Positions 1 to 5,106 of a stretch of DNA of 5,986 bases are shown piece after piece. This DNA comes from Chloroflexota bacterium (lineage in GTDB: Bacteria; Chloroflexota; Anaerolineae; UBA7937; B3-Chlor), in the NCBI GenBank assembly GCA_030616025.1, contig JAUWYD010000078.1, positions 1 to 5,986 of the forward strand, given 5' to 3'. A model generated the notes under the pieces. The model was not told the origin of the DNA, did not search any database, and worked only from the letters and a program-made list of their open reading frames with translations. The stretch's first letter is position 1. Each line of letters starts with the position of its first letter. Both the position numbers and the translations under genes were made by a program.

Positions 1-1
1 G

Positions 2-217
2 GGGGCCGAGGTTCCAAGTCACAGCCATCCCCACGCCCAGGTTGGCTACGTCGTGGGCGGGCGCATGCAACTGACCGTAGGCGACCAAACTGAGACCTTC
101 GAGGCGGGCGATAGCTACTACATCCGCGGCGGTGCGCCTCATGGAGCGGTAGTGTTGGAGGACGCACTGGTGGTGGACGTGTTCTGCCCCCCACGGGAGG
201 ACTATCTGGAAAGCTAG
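2..217 (+). CDS. Cupin-domain protein, C-terminal part (5' end outside window)
   Basis: The frame is open from base 2 to the TAG at 215-217 and gives 71 residues. The start lies beyond the left edge, so the N-terminal strands are missing. The visible part is a small single-domain cupin. Motif 1 reads H7-x-H9-x3-Q13-x6-G20, the usual HxH(x)3-4E(x)6G pattern with Gln in place of Glu. Motif 2 is G36-D37 followed by P46-H47. These His/Gln residues would bind one metal ion in the beta-barrel. The tail, with FCPPREDYL, is typical of short cupin_2 proteins. No catalytic partner or second domain is visible, so substrate and reaction cannot be named. It may be an enzyme, a binding protein or a small-molecule sensor. 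It lies eight bases before arfB on the same strand and is probably co-transcribed with it. The family call is firm; the function is unknown. Confidence 0.85.
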   Translation, partial: GAEVPSHSHPHAQVGYVVGGRMQLTVGDQTETFEAGDSYYIRGGAPHGAVVLEDALVVDVFCPPREDYLES

Positions 218-225
218 GCCCTGAG

Positions 226-672
226 ATGGCTACTGACCGGGAGAGCGGAGTTCGCATCACGGACAAGGTCGCCATCCCCCTGTCCGAGTTGACCTTCCGC
301 TTTTCGCGTAGCGGTGGCCCGGGCGGTCAACATGCGAACCGCACCGAGACGCGGGTGGAGTTGGTGTTTGATCTCGGCCGCTCTCCAAGCTTGAGCGAGG
401 AGCAGCGGGAGCGAGCCCTTCGCGGCATGACGCCACACCTCGACCAGAAGGGCGTCGTGCATCTGGTATCTCAGTCTACTCGTAGCCAGTTGAGGAATCG
501 GCAAGAGGTAGTAGAGCGTTTTCGAGCCCTCATGCGAGAGGCGCTAAGGACTCCCAAGAGACGATATCCATCCAGGCCCAGTAGAGCCGCGCGTGAGAAA
601 CGTCTGGAAGGCAAGAGGCGTCGCAGCGAAACCAAGAAGCAGCGACGCGCGGCGCTGCCCGACAACGAATAG
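226..672 (+). CDS. arfB: ArfB/YaeJ-type peptidyl-tRNA hydrolase (ribosome rescue factor)
   Basis: This 148-residue protein matches the ArfB (YaeJ) family in length and architecture. It has a class I release-factor catalytic domain and a basic C-terminal tail. The catalytic motif is SGGPGGQHANRTET at residues 29-42, with GGQ at 33-35, whose Gln is known to promote hydrolysis of the peptidyl-tRNA ester. There is no codon-recognition domain as in RF1/RF2. The tail from about residue 108 is rich in Arg and Lys, with RPSRAAREKRLEGK near 117-130. In E. coli ArfB the equivalent tail enters the empty mRNA channel of stalled ribosomes. The inferred role is therefore release of nascent chains from non-stop ribosomes in the cytoplasm. 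HANR replaces the more common HVNK after GGQ, a conservative change. The ATG at 226 is the only sensible start; its Shine-Dalgarno sequence is weak, so coupling to the upstream cupin gene is likely. Databases may label it simply aminoacyl-tRNA hydrolase. Confidence 0.9.
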   Translation: MATDRESGVRITDKVAIPLSELTFRFSRSGGPGGQHANRTETRVELVFDLGRSPSLSEEQRERALRGMTPHLDQKGVVHLVSQSTRSQLRNRQEVVERFRALMREALRTPKRRYPSRPSRAAREKRLEGKRRRSETKKQRRAALPDNE

Positions 673-853
673 GCGGGCACGGAGAGAGGTACCTATCGGG
701 TCAGGCATATGGTTCACGTCGATCGAGTGGGTACCTGATGGCGAGAAACGGGCTCTGGTTGGAGCAGCACTGGTCGGGGACGAGGGCAAGTAGACCGGTG
801 TCGCCGGGGCCGATGGCAGCGTTCTGGCTGAGGCGGCAGAGGGATTCGCTCCA

Positions 854-866
854 GGGCATGATGCCC
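854..866. repeat. Short perfect dyad upstream of the MazG-like gene
   Basis: GGGCATGATGCCC has perfect 6-base arms (GGGCAT and ATGCCC) around a single central G. It lies 31 bases before the start codon of the downstream gene and just before its ribosome binding site. The position would suit a small operator or a hairpin in the leader. A dyad this short can occur by chance, and no second copy is seen in the window, so regulatory function is only a possibility. Confidence 0.35.
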
Positions 867-880
867 GGCATTACATTGAG

Positions 881-886
881 GGAGGT
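881..886 (+). promoter_or_regulatory. Shine-Dalgarno sequence of the MazG-like gene
   Basis: GGAGGT at 881-886 is a near-perfect match to the anti-Shine-Dalgarno end of 16S rRNA and lies 11 bases before the ATG at 898. A second GGAGGT at 930-935 precedes an in-frame ATG at 943. The upstream site is preferred because it keeps the N-terminal helix that usually precedes the conserved A-x-x-KGF segment of this family. Confidence 0.7.
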
Positions 887-897
887 GGGCAGCTGAG

Positions 898-1206
898 ATG
901 GAGGCTGTAGGTCTCAACCGGAAGATGATGGAGGTGCGCGAGATGGCCGATGCCAAAGGGTTCTCGGCCAGCGAGGAGCGTGTCTGGGAAATGCTGGCTC
1001 TCATACACACCGAGATCTCGGAGGCTACGGATGCCCATAAGAAGGGCGCAACCCTGGAGAAGGTAGGGGAAGAACTGATAGACGCCATCATCCGTATTCT
1101 TCATCTCCTATCGGCGCTGGGCGTGGATCCCGAGGAGCTCTATCAGAAGAAGATGGCAAAGAACTGGACACGCCCCTACCGCTACGGCACGGTGCGAGGG
1201 GGATAA
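898..1206 (+). CDS. MazG-like nucleoside triphosphate pyrophosphohydrolase
   Basis: This 102-residue protein belongs to the all-alpha NTP pyrophosphatase superfamily (MazG/dUTPase type), whose members hydrolyse (d)NTPs to the monophosphate and pyrophosphate using Mg2+. The metal-binding acidic pairs are visible: E39-x2-E42 in HTEISEA, and E59-x2-D62 in GEELIDAIIR, on two helices. The C-terminal KKMAKNWTRPYRYG (residues 84-97) matches the Lys/Asn/Arg nucleotide-binding end typical of the family. The length fits the single-domain small forms rather than the two-domain E. coli MazG. It is cytoplasmic, with no signal or membrane segment. Substrate is not predictable: house-cleaning of damaged nucleotides or control of nucleotide pools are both possible. 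An alternative ATG at 943 would remove 15 residues. Its stop codon TAA overlaps the recO ATG by one base (TAATG at 1204-1208), which indicates translational coupling with the repair gene. Confidence 0.85.
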   Translation: MEAVGLNRKMMEVREMADAKGFSASEERVWEMLALIHTEISEATDAHKKGATLEKVGEELIDAIIRILHLLSALGVDPEELYQKKMAKNWTRPYRYGTVRGG

Positions 1207-2009
1207 TGGCCTCAGCGAGGAGGGACCGGCTGTACCGCACCGAGGCCATCATACTACGCAGGCAGGATTTCGGGGAGGCGGACAAGCTGCTGACCCTCTA
1301 TACAACTGGATTAGGGAAGACGCGCGTCCTGGCGAAAGGGGTTCGCAAGCCCAAGAGCCGCAAGAGCGGTCATGTTGAGCTATTCACGCATAGTGACCTC
1401 CTCATTGCCAAGGGGAAGAGTCTGGATATCGTCACCCAGGCCGAGACCATACATTCTTTCCTGCCCATGAGAAGCGAGCTCCTACGAACCAGTTATGCCT
1501 ACTATGCTGCTGAACTGCTGGACAGATTCACCGCAGAAGGGGAGGAGAACAGGCCCCTTTTCGACCTCCTTCTAGACACTTTGTTCAGACTAGGCGATTC
1601 TGAGGATCCGGATCTCGTTCTTCGCTACTTCGAGCTGCGCCTGCTTGGTTACGTAGGGTACCGGCCCCAGCTGTTCCAGTGCGTGCGTTGTGCCCGGGCC
1701 ATCGAAATGACGACCGGCTTCTTCAGCCCGAAAGACGGGGGATTGCTTTGTCTGACCTGTGGGGAGGGCGAGCGTGGCTGCCAGGAGACTTCCCCTCGCG
1801 CGCTGGCAACACTGCGGTACGTGCAAGTCAGAGATTTTCCCCATTGCCGACGACTGAAAGTCGATCGACCGACGCACGAGGAGTTGGAGAATCTGATGCG
1901 CCGGTATATTACGTATCTTCTGGAGAGAAGGCTGAAATCTGTCGATTTCATAGACGCTCTGAGAAGAGAAGACACTGGAGCGACGACTCCGGCGCTAGGA
2001 GAGAGATAG
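1206..2009 (+). CDS. recO: DNA repair protein RecO
   Basis: This 267-residue protein matches RecO in length and domain order. The N-terminal OB-fold covers roughly residues 8-85 and opens with the family signature YRTEAIILRRQDFGEADKLL (10-29), followed by GLGKTRVLAKGVRKPKSR. A helical region follows, and then a Cys4 zinc finger, C159-x2-C162 and C182-x2-C185, as in Deinococcus/Bacillus-type RecO and unlike the E. coli form. The C-terminal helices end in a segment with RRYITYLLERRLKS. RecO loads RecA onto SSB-coated single-stranded DNA together with RecR, and anneals complementary strands, in the RecF(O)R gap-repair pathway. The start ATG at 1206 overlaps the preceding stop and has the G-rich stretch GAGGGGG at 1196-1202 as its ribosome binding site. 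glyS follows, a neighbour combination also common elsewhere (recO near glyS or glyQS). All key residues are present. Confidence 0.95.
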   Translation: MASARRDRLYRTEAIILRRQDFGEADKLLTLYTTGLGKTRVLAKGVRKPKSRKSGHVELFTHSDLLIAKGKSLDIVTQAETIHSFLPMRSELLRTSYAYYAAELLDRFTAEGEENRPLFDLLLDTLFRLGDSEDPDLVLRYFELRLLGYVGYRPQLFQCVRCARAIEMTTGFFSPKDGGLLCLTCGEGERGCQETSPRALATLRYVQVRDFPHCRRLKVDRPTHEELENLMRRYITYLLERRLKSVDFIDALRREDTGATTPALGER

Positions 2010-2014
2010 ATTCC

Positions 2015-2049
2015 CGGCATTGCGGCTCTGATCATGAGTCGTCATGCCG
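2015..2049 (+). repeat. Imperfect 14-bp hairpin in the recO-glyS gap
   Basis: Bases 2015-2028 can pair with 2036-2049 around the 7-base loop TGATCAT. Eleven positions are Watson-Crick pairs, two are G-U (2022/2042 and 2025/2039), and one is mismatched (T2021 against C2043). The outer arm CGGCAT/ATGCCG is perfect. The hairpin starts six bases after the recO stop and ends 38 bases before the preferred glyS start. No T-run follows (the next bases are ACGGATTTC), so it is not a standard intrinsic terminator. It could stabilise or be a processing site of the mRNA, or shape glyS translation. It covers the upstream ATG at 2034, which argues against that codon as the glyS start. Confidence 0.6.
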
Positions 2050-2074
2050 ACGGATTTCACGGATTCGTAAGTAT

Positions 2075-2078
2075 GGAG
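2075..2078 (+). promoter_or_regulatory. Likely Shine-Dalgarno sequence deciding the glyS start
   Basis: GGAG at 2075-2078 lies nine bases before the ATG at 2088. The other in-frame ATGs are less well served: 2034 lies in a hairpin without a Shine-Dalgarno match, 2073 has only GGAT upstream, and 2115 has only A/G-rich sequence. This favours 2088, but the match is only four bases long. Confidence 0.45.
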
Positions 2079-2087
2079 CCAGAGCGA

Positions 2088-3407
2088 ATGGATGAAGAGA
2101 AGAAGACGGCGGACATGGAGGCCATTGTCTCACTGTGCAAACGACGGGGTTTTGTCTTTCAGAGCAGCGAGATCTACGGCGGTGTAGGAGGATCCTGGGA
2201 CTACGGTCCGTTCGGTGTGGAACTGAAACGGAACATCAAGAGTATCTGGTGGCGAGACATGGTTCAGCACAGGGACGACATAGTTGGTCTTGATGCCGGC
2301 ATTCTCATGCACCCTCAGGTGTGGGAAGCTAGCGGCCATGTAGAGGGTTTCACCGATCCGCTGGTCGACTGCAGGAGTTGCAAGAAGCGCTTTCGAGCTG
2401 ATCATGTGAAGGACGGGCGGTGTCCAGAGTGTGGCGGTGAGCTGACCGAACCACGCATGTTCAACCTGATGCTGAAGACCTTTCTGGGACCTGTCGAGGA
2501 CGATGCTGCGACGACTTATCTGCGACCGGAGACCGCCCAGGGCATTTTCGTCAACTTCGCCAACGTCTTGGATGTTTCCCGCAAGAAGCTGCCCTTTGGC
2601 ATCGCTCAGATAGGGAAGGCTTTCCGCAACGAGATTACACCTCGCAACTTCACCTTCCGTACCCGCGAGTTCGAGCAGATGGAGATAGAGTATTTTGTCA
2701 AGCCGGGCACGGACGAGGAGTGGCACGAGCGCTGGGTGACCGACCGTTTCGAGTGGTACGTTCGCTACGGGATGCGGAGAGAGTTCCTTCGCTTGCGACA
2801 GCATGAGGGCGACGAGTTGGCACATTACGCCAAGGCTACTTATGACATAGAGTATCTATTTCCATTTGGCTGGGCGGAACTGGAGGGTATCTCGAACCGC
2901 ACGGATTTCGACCTCCGTCAACACGCACTCTTCAGCGGTAGGGAGATTAGCTACTTCGATGAGGATACAGGGACCCATGTGGTGCCCTACATCATAGAGC
3001 CCTCTGGTGGGGTGGATCGGGCAGCGTTGGGGTTCCTTGTGGATGCTTATCACGAGGAGAAGGTGAGAAAGAGAAAGCGCGTCGTGTTGCGCTTTCATCC
3101 GGAACTGGCTCCCATCAAAGTGGCGGTCTTTCCTCTCTTGCGCAATCGGCCAGAGTTGGTGGCTTTGGCCAAGGACCTCGCCGCCGAACTCAGACCGCAC
3201 ATGATGACGATGTATGATGACACAGCCAGTATCGGAAGGCTATACCGGCGGCAGGATGAGGTCGGCACCCCTTTCTGCATCACCGTTGATGTTGAGAGTC
3301 TGGAGGACAACGCCGTCACAATCCGCGAGCGGGACAGCATGGAACAAATACGCGTTCCCATTCCGGAGGTCAGGCAGACACTGGTGAAGAAGCTGGGCGG
3401 GGCTTGA
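2088..3407 (+). CDS. glyS: Glycyl-tRNA synthetase, alpha2 class II type
   Basis: This enzyme charges tRNA-Gly with glycine using ATP. From the ATG at 2088 it has 439 residues and is collinear with the dimeric Thermus/archaeal/eukaryotic-type enzyme, not the alpha2-beta2 GlyQ/GlyS form. In order: LCKRRGFVFQSSEIYGG (16-32), WDYGPFGVELK (37-47), the motif 1 region with SGHVEGFTDPL (82-92), a Cys4 zinc element (C95-x2-C98, C112-x2-C115), TYLRPETAQGIF (143-154), motif 2 beginning GKAFRNEITPRNF (176-188) and continuing to REFEQMEIEYF, the glycine-pocket segment ELEGISNRTDFDL (264-276), motif 3 GGVDRAAL with its Arg at 311, and the anticodon-binding domain from about 341 (APIKVAVFPLL) to the end. 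The insert around the zinc site is shorter than in Thermus. Other in-frame ATGs are at 2034, 2073 and 2115; the first would add 18 residues unlike the family. All catalytic motifs are intact. The PHP gene follows after one base. Confidence 0.95.
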   Translation: MDEEKKTADMEAIVSLCKRRGFVFQSSEIYGGVGGSWDYGPFGVELKRNIKSIWWRDMVQHRDDIVGLDAGILMHPQVWEASGHVEGFTDPLVDCRSCKKRFRADHVKDGRCPECGGELTEPRMFNLMLKTFLGPVEDDAATTYLRPETAQGIFVNFANVLDVSRKKLPFGIAQIGKAFRNEITPRNFTFRTREFEQMEIEYFVKPGTDEEWHERWVTDRFEWYVRYGMRREFLRLRQHEGDELAHYAKATYDIEYLFPFGWAELEGISNRTDFDLRQHALFSGREISYFDEDTGTHVVPYIIEPSGGVDRAALGFLVDAYHEEKVRKRKRVVLRFHPELAPIKVAVFPLLRNRPELVALAKDLAAELRPHMMTMYDDTASIGRLYRRQDEVGTPFCITVDVESLEDNAVTIRERDSMEQIRVPIPEVRQTLVKKLGGA

Positions 3408-3408
3408 C

Positions 3409-4266
3409 GTGAGCAACGCGGATCTTCACATTCATACCGTCGCTTCCGATGGCGCTCTCACGCCTCTTCAGGTGGTGGAAGAGGCGGGAGCCAAAGGGTT
3501 GACGGCCATAGCGATCACCGACCACGATACTACGGCGGGTATAGATGAGGCACTTCGTGCTGCGGAAGGCACCGCGCTGGAGGTCATACCAGGGATGGAA
3601 CTCAGCGCAGATCAGGGTTCAGAAGAGATGCATATCTTGGGATACTACGTCGACCACCATGACGCAGCCTTGCAGAAGAAGCTGGATGTACTGCGTCGGG
3701 CTCGACGCAAACGTGCTCGGAGAATGGTGGAGAAATTGGCCGCGCTGGGTATGCCCGTGCGCTGGGAGCGCGTGCTAGAGATTGCAGCGGAGAGCTCTGC
3801 CTTTGGCCGCCCCCACATCGCCGAAGCCCTGAAAGAGAGAGGTTATGTGGTCAGCGCAAATGAGGCGTTTGACCGCTACATTGGCCTGGAAGGACCAGCG
3901 TACGTCTCCCGCTACAAGCTCACCCCGGTGGAGGCCGTGGAGATGATCACGGCTGCCCGGGGTCTGCCTGTGCTGGCGCACTCTCGTGGCCAGGAGTGCA
4001 GATTGCGGGAGTTGGTGGCGACAGGTCTAGTGGGTCTGGAAGTCTATTACCCTAGCTACTCCATGAAAGAGAGGGAGGCCTTGGCTAGGTTGGCACAAGA
4101 GCACAACCTGATTCCCACAGGGGGAAGTGATTTCCATGGTTACGCAAGTGGCGTGACAACGGCCCTCGGCGAGGTGATGGTCCCCCTTGAATCGCTGCAG
4201 CGTCTACGCACCCTGGCCATGAGCCGTACTCGAGACGTGGGCGCGCGGAGTCGAAGCCGCGGCTAG
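3409..4266 (+). CDS. PHP-domain phosphoesterase, RNase AM / nucleoside 3',5'-bisphosphate phosphatase type
   Basis: This 285-residue protein has a complete PHP metal-hydrolase domain. The metal ligands expected for the family are visible: H7 and H9 in DLHIHT, D14, D38 and H39 in TDHD, E64 in PGMELS, H75 in EEMHILGYY, H136 in GRPHIA, H191 in LAHS, and D241 and H243 in GGSDFHG. A helical insertion with many Arg and Lys residues occupies about 88-130, as in the YciV/TrpH branch. Characterised relatives are E. coli RNase AM (YciV), which trims 5' ends of RNA, and a bisphosphatase that removes the 3'-phosphate of pAp-like nucleotides. Either activity fits; the sequence cannot separate them. It is not a polymerase-associated PHP domain, since nothing else is fused. 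The start is GTG at 3409, one base after the glyS stop and behind the G-rich stretch GGGCGGGG, so it is probably coupled to glyS. The last ten residues are Arg-rich. Its stop overlaps the convergent ricT stop. Confidence 0.88.
   Translation: MSNADLHIHTVASDGALTPLQVVEEAGAKGLTAIAITDHDTTAGIDEALRAAEGTALEVIPGMELSADQGSEEMHILGYYVDHHDAALQKKLDVLRRARRKRARRMVEKLAALGMPVRWERVLEIAAESSAFGRPHIAEALKERGYVVSANEAFDRYIGLEGPAYVSRYKLTPVEAVEMITAARGLPVLAHSRGQECRLRELVATGLVGLEVYYPSYSMKEREALARLAQEHNLIPTGGSDFHGYASGVTTALGEVMVPLESLQRLRTLAMSRTRDVGARSRSRG
4263..4266. other. Shared CTAG: overlapping stop codons of two convergent genes
   Basis: The palindrome CTAG supplies TAG for the PHP gene on the + strand (4264-4266) and TAG for ricT on the - strand (4265-4263). 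The two reading frames therefore overlap by four bases tail to tail, and no untranslated space separates them. Any 3' untranslated region or terminator of either transcript must lie inside the opposite gene. Confidence 0.9.
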
Positions 4267-5093
4267 GAACGTTTTCGCTTCTTTTTCTTCCCAGTCACCT
4301 CGAGGATCTCATCGGCCGACACCTCAACTGTCACCTCGTTTCTCAGCTCGACGGTCACTGTCTGTTTCAGGGCGTTGACGGCTTTCACCTCTCCAGAGCC
4401 ATCTCTGGTTCTGACTACGTCTCGAAGCTGGGGCAGCTTTTTCTTCACTTCCTGATAGTACTCATCTTCGTAGGCCAGGCAGCACAAGAGTCGGCCGCAA
4501 ACCCCTGATATCTCGGAGGGGTTCAGCGAGATGTTCTGTCGCTTGGCCATCTTGATGGACACCGGGTTGAACTCCTGCATGAAAGAGGCGCAGCAGAGAA
4601 GCCTTCCACACCGTCCCACGCCTCCCATCAGCTTGGCCTCATCTCGCACCCCGACCTGACGCAACTCCACTTTCGTCTTGAGGGTTTTGCGCAGCTTCTG
4701 GACGAGCTCGCGAAAATCTACTCGCTTCTCTGATATGAAGTACACCAGGAGATGGCTGCCGTCATAGCTGTATTCGGCCCGTAGTAGCTTGATAGGTAGC
4801 CCGCTTGCGCTCACCTCTTCCTGACAGCGGGCCAGTGCCTCCTTCTCACGGAGACGTTGGCGTTCCATTTGAACCAGGTCGAGGGATCTGGCTCGCCGGT
4901 CCACAGGCTTGAGCGTGTCCCTCGCCATATCCTTTGGGATCTCTTCAAGCATGCTAGCCACGCGTCCAACTTCCTGTCCGCGGCTCGTCTCCACGACGAC
5001 ATATTCGCCAGCTTTGAGATCCTCAAGGCCTGTGGCGTCAAAGTAGTATATCTTTCCAATCTCTCTGAAACGAATACCTGCAACCTTTGGCAC
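4263..5093 (-). CDS. ricT: RicT/YaaT family PSP1-domain iron-sulfur protein
   Basis: The 276-residue product matches the Bacillus RicT (YaaT) family. It opens with PKVAGIRFREIGKIYYFD, as those proteins do, has the PSP1 C-terminal domain at about 50-137, and carries two cysteine clusters: C162-x4-C167-C168 in GRCGRLLCC and C199-x4-C204-C205 in GVCGRLLCC. In B. subtilis, RicT with RicA and RicF forms a complex that carries [4Fe-4S] clusters ligated by such cysteines and guides RNase Y in mRNA maturation; earlier work named it for sporulation and competence. Those partners are not in this window. I chose the GTG at 5093-5091 because GAGAGG lies seven bases upstream and the family begins here. 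A TTG at 5108 would add five residues and overlap the holB stop. The C-terminus is strongly basic (KKKKRKRS). It follows holB directly, the same order as in Bacillus. Exact function in this organism is inferred. Confidence 0.92.
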   Translation of the reverse strand: MPKVAGIRFREIGKIYYFDATGLEDLKAGEYVVVETSRGQEVGRVASMLEEIPKDMARDTLKPVDRRARSLDLVQMERQRLREKEALARCQEEVSASGLPIKLLRAEYSYDGSHLLVYFISEKRVDFRELVQKLRKTLKTKVELRQVGVRDEAKLMGGVGRCGRLLCCASFMQEFNPVSIKMAKRQNISLNPSEISGVCGRLLCCLAYEDEYYQEVKKKLPQLRDVVRTRDGSGEVKAVNALKQTVTVELRNEVTVEVSADEILEVTGKKKKRKRS

Positions 5094-5100
5094 GGTTTGT

Positions 5101-5106
5101 CCTCTC
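5101..5106 (-). promoter_or_regulatory. Shine-Dalgarno sequence deciding the ricT start
   Basis: Read on the - strand, GAGAGG occupies 5106 to 5101, followed by ACAAACC and the GTG at 5093-5091, a spacing of seven bases. It spans the end of holB (stop TGA at 5107-5105). This favours the GTG over the TTG at 5108, which overlaps the holB stop and has no comparable upstream site. Confidence 0.6.

Larger units (their letters stand above)
673..897. other. Intergenic gap between arfB and the MazG-like gene
   Basis: This 225-base stretch separates the cupin-arfB pair from the MazG-like-recO-glyS-PHP block. It is the only sizeable non-coding space in the window, so a promoter for the second block could lie here, but I found no convincing -35/-10 pair. 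Only weak dyads are visible, and no hairpin followed by a T-run ends the arfB transcript. A 52-codon open frame starts at the ATG at 738 and ends in the TGA at 894-896. Its sequence is rich in Arg, Gly and Trp and resembles no family I know, so I do not call it a gene. The right end holds a 13-base dyad and the ribosome binding site of the next gene. Confidence 0.6.

Noticed and set aside
689..735. Two GGTACC-containing segments (GGTACCT) about 40 bases apart in the arfB downstream gap
   Set aside because: The shared part is only a short restriction-site-like palindrome with no matching flanks, so it is neither a credible stem nor a repeat unit.
593..793. 66-codon + strand frame across the arfB end and the following gap
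   Set aside because: Its first part is the alternate frame of the arfB basic tail. The part beyond 672 has no family resemblance and no ribosome binding site.
2050..2066. Direct repeat ACGGATT at 2050-2056 and 2059-2065 upstream of glyS
   Set aside because: Two 7-base copies nine bases apart are easily explained by chance, and there is no third copy nearby.
1679..2095. 138-codon + strand frame overlapping the recO end and the glyS start
   Set aside because: It is an out-of-frame reading of recO. The RecO frame has the zinc-finger cysteines and family signature; this one has no recognisable content.
2130..2825. Long open frame of 231 codons on the - strand
   Set aside because: It lies entirely antisense to glyS, whose motifs are unmistakable; its translation resembles no family and comes from codon bias of the real gene.
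4244..4287. Possible intrinsic terminator at the PHP/ricT junction
   Set aside because: The stem is only five base pairs with an 8-base loop, and the first T-run starts about ten bases after it, interrupted by other bases. It is too weak to call, so it is mentioned only as part of the junction finding.
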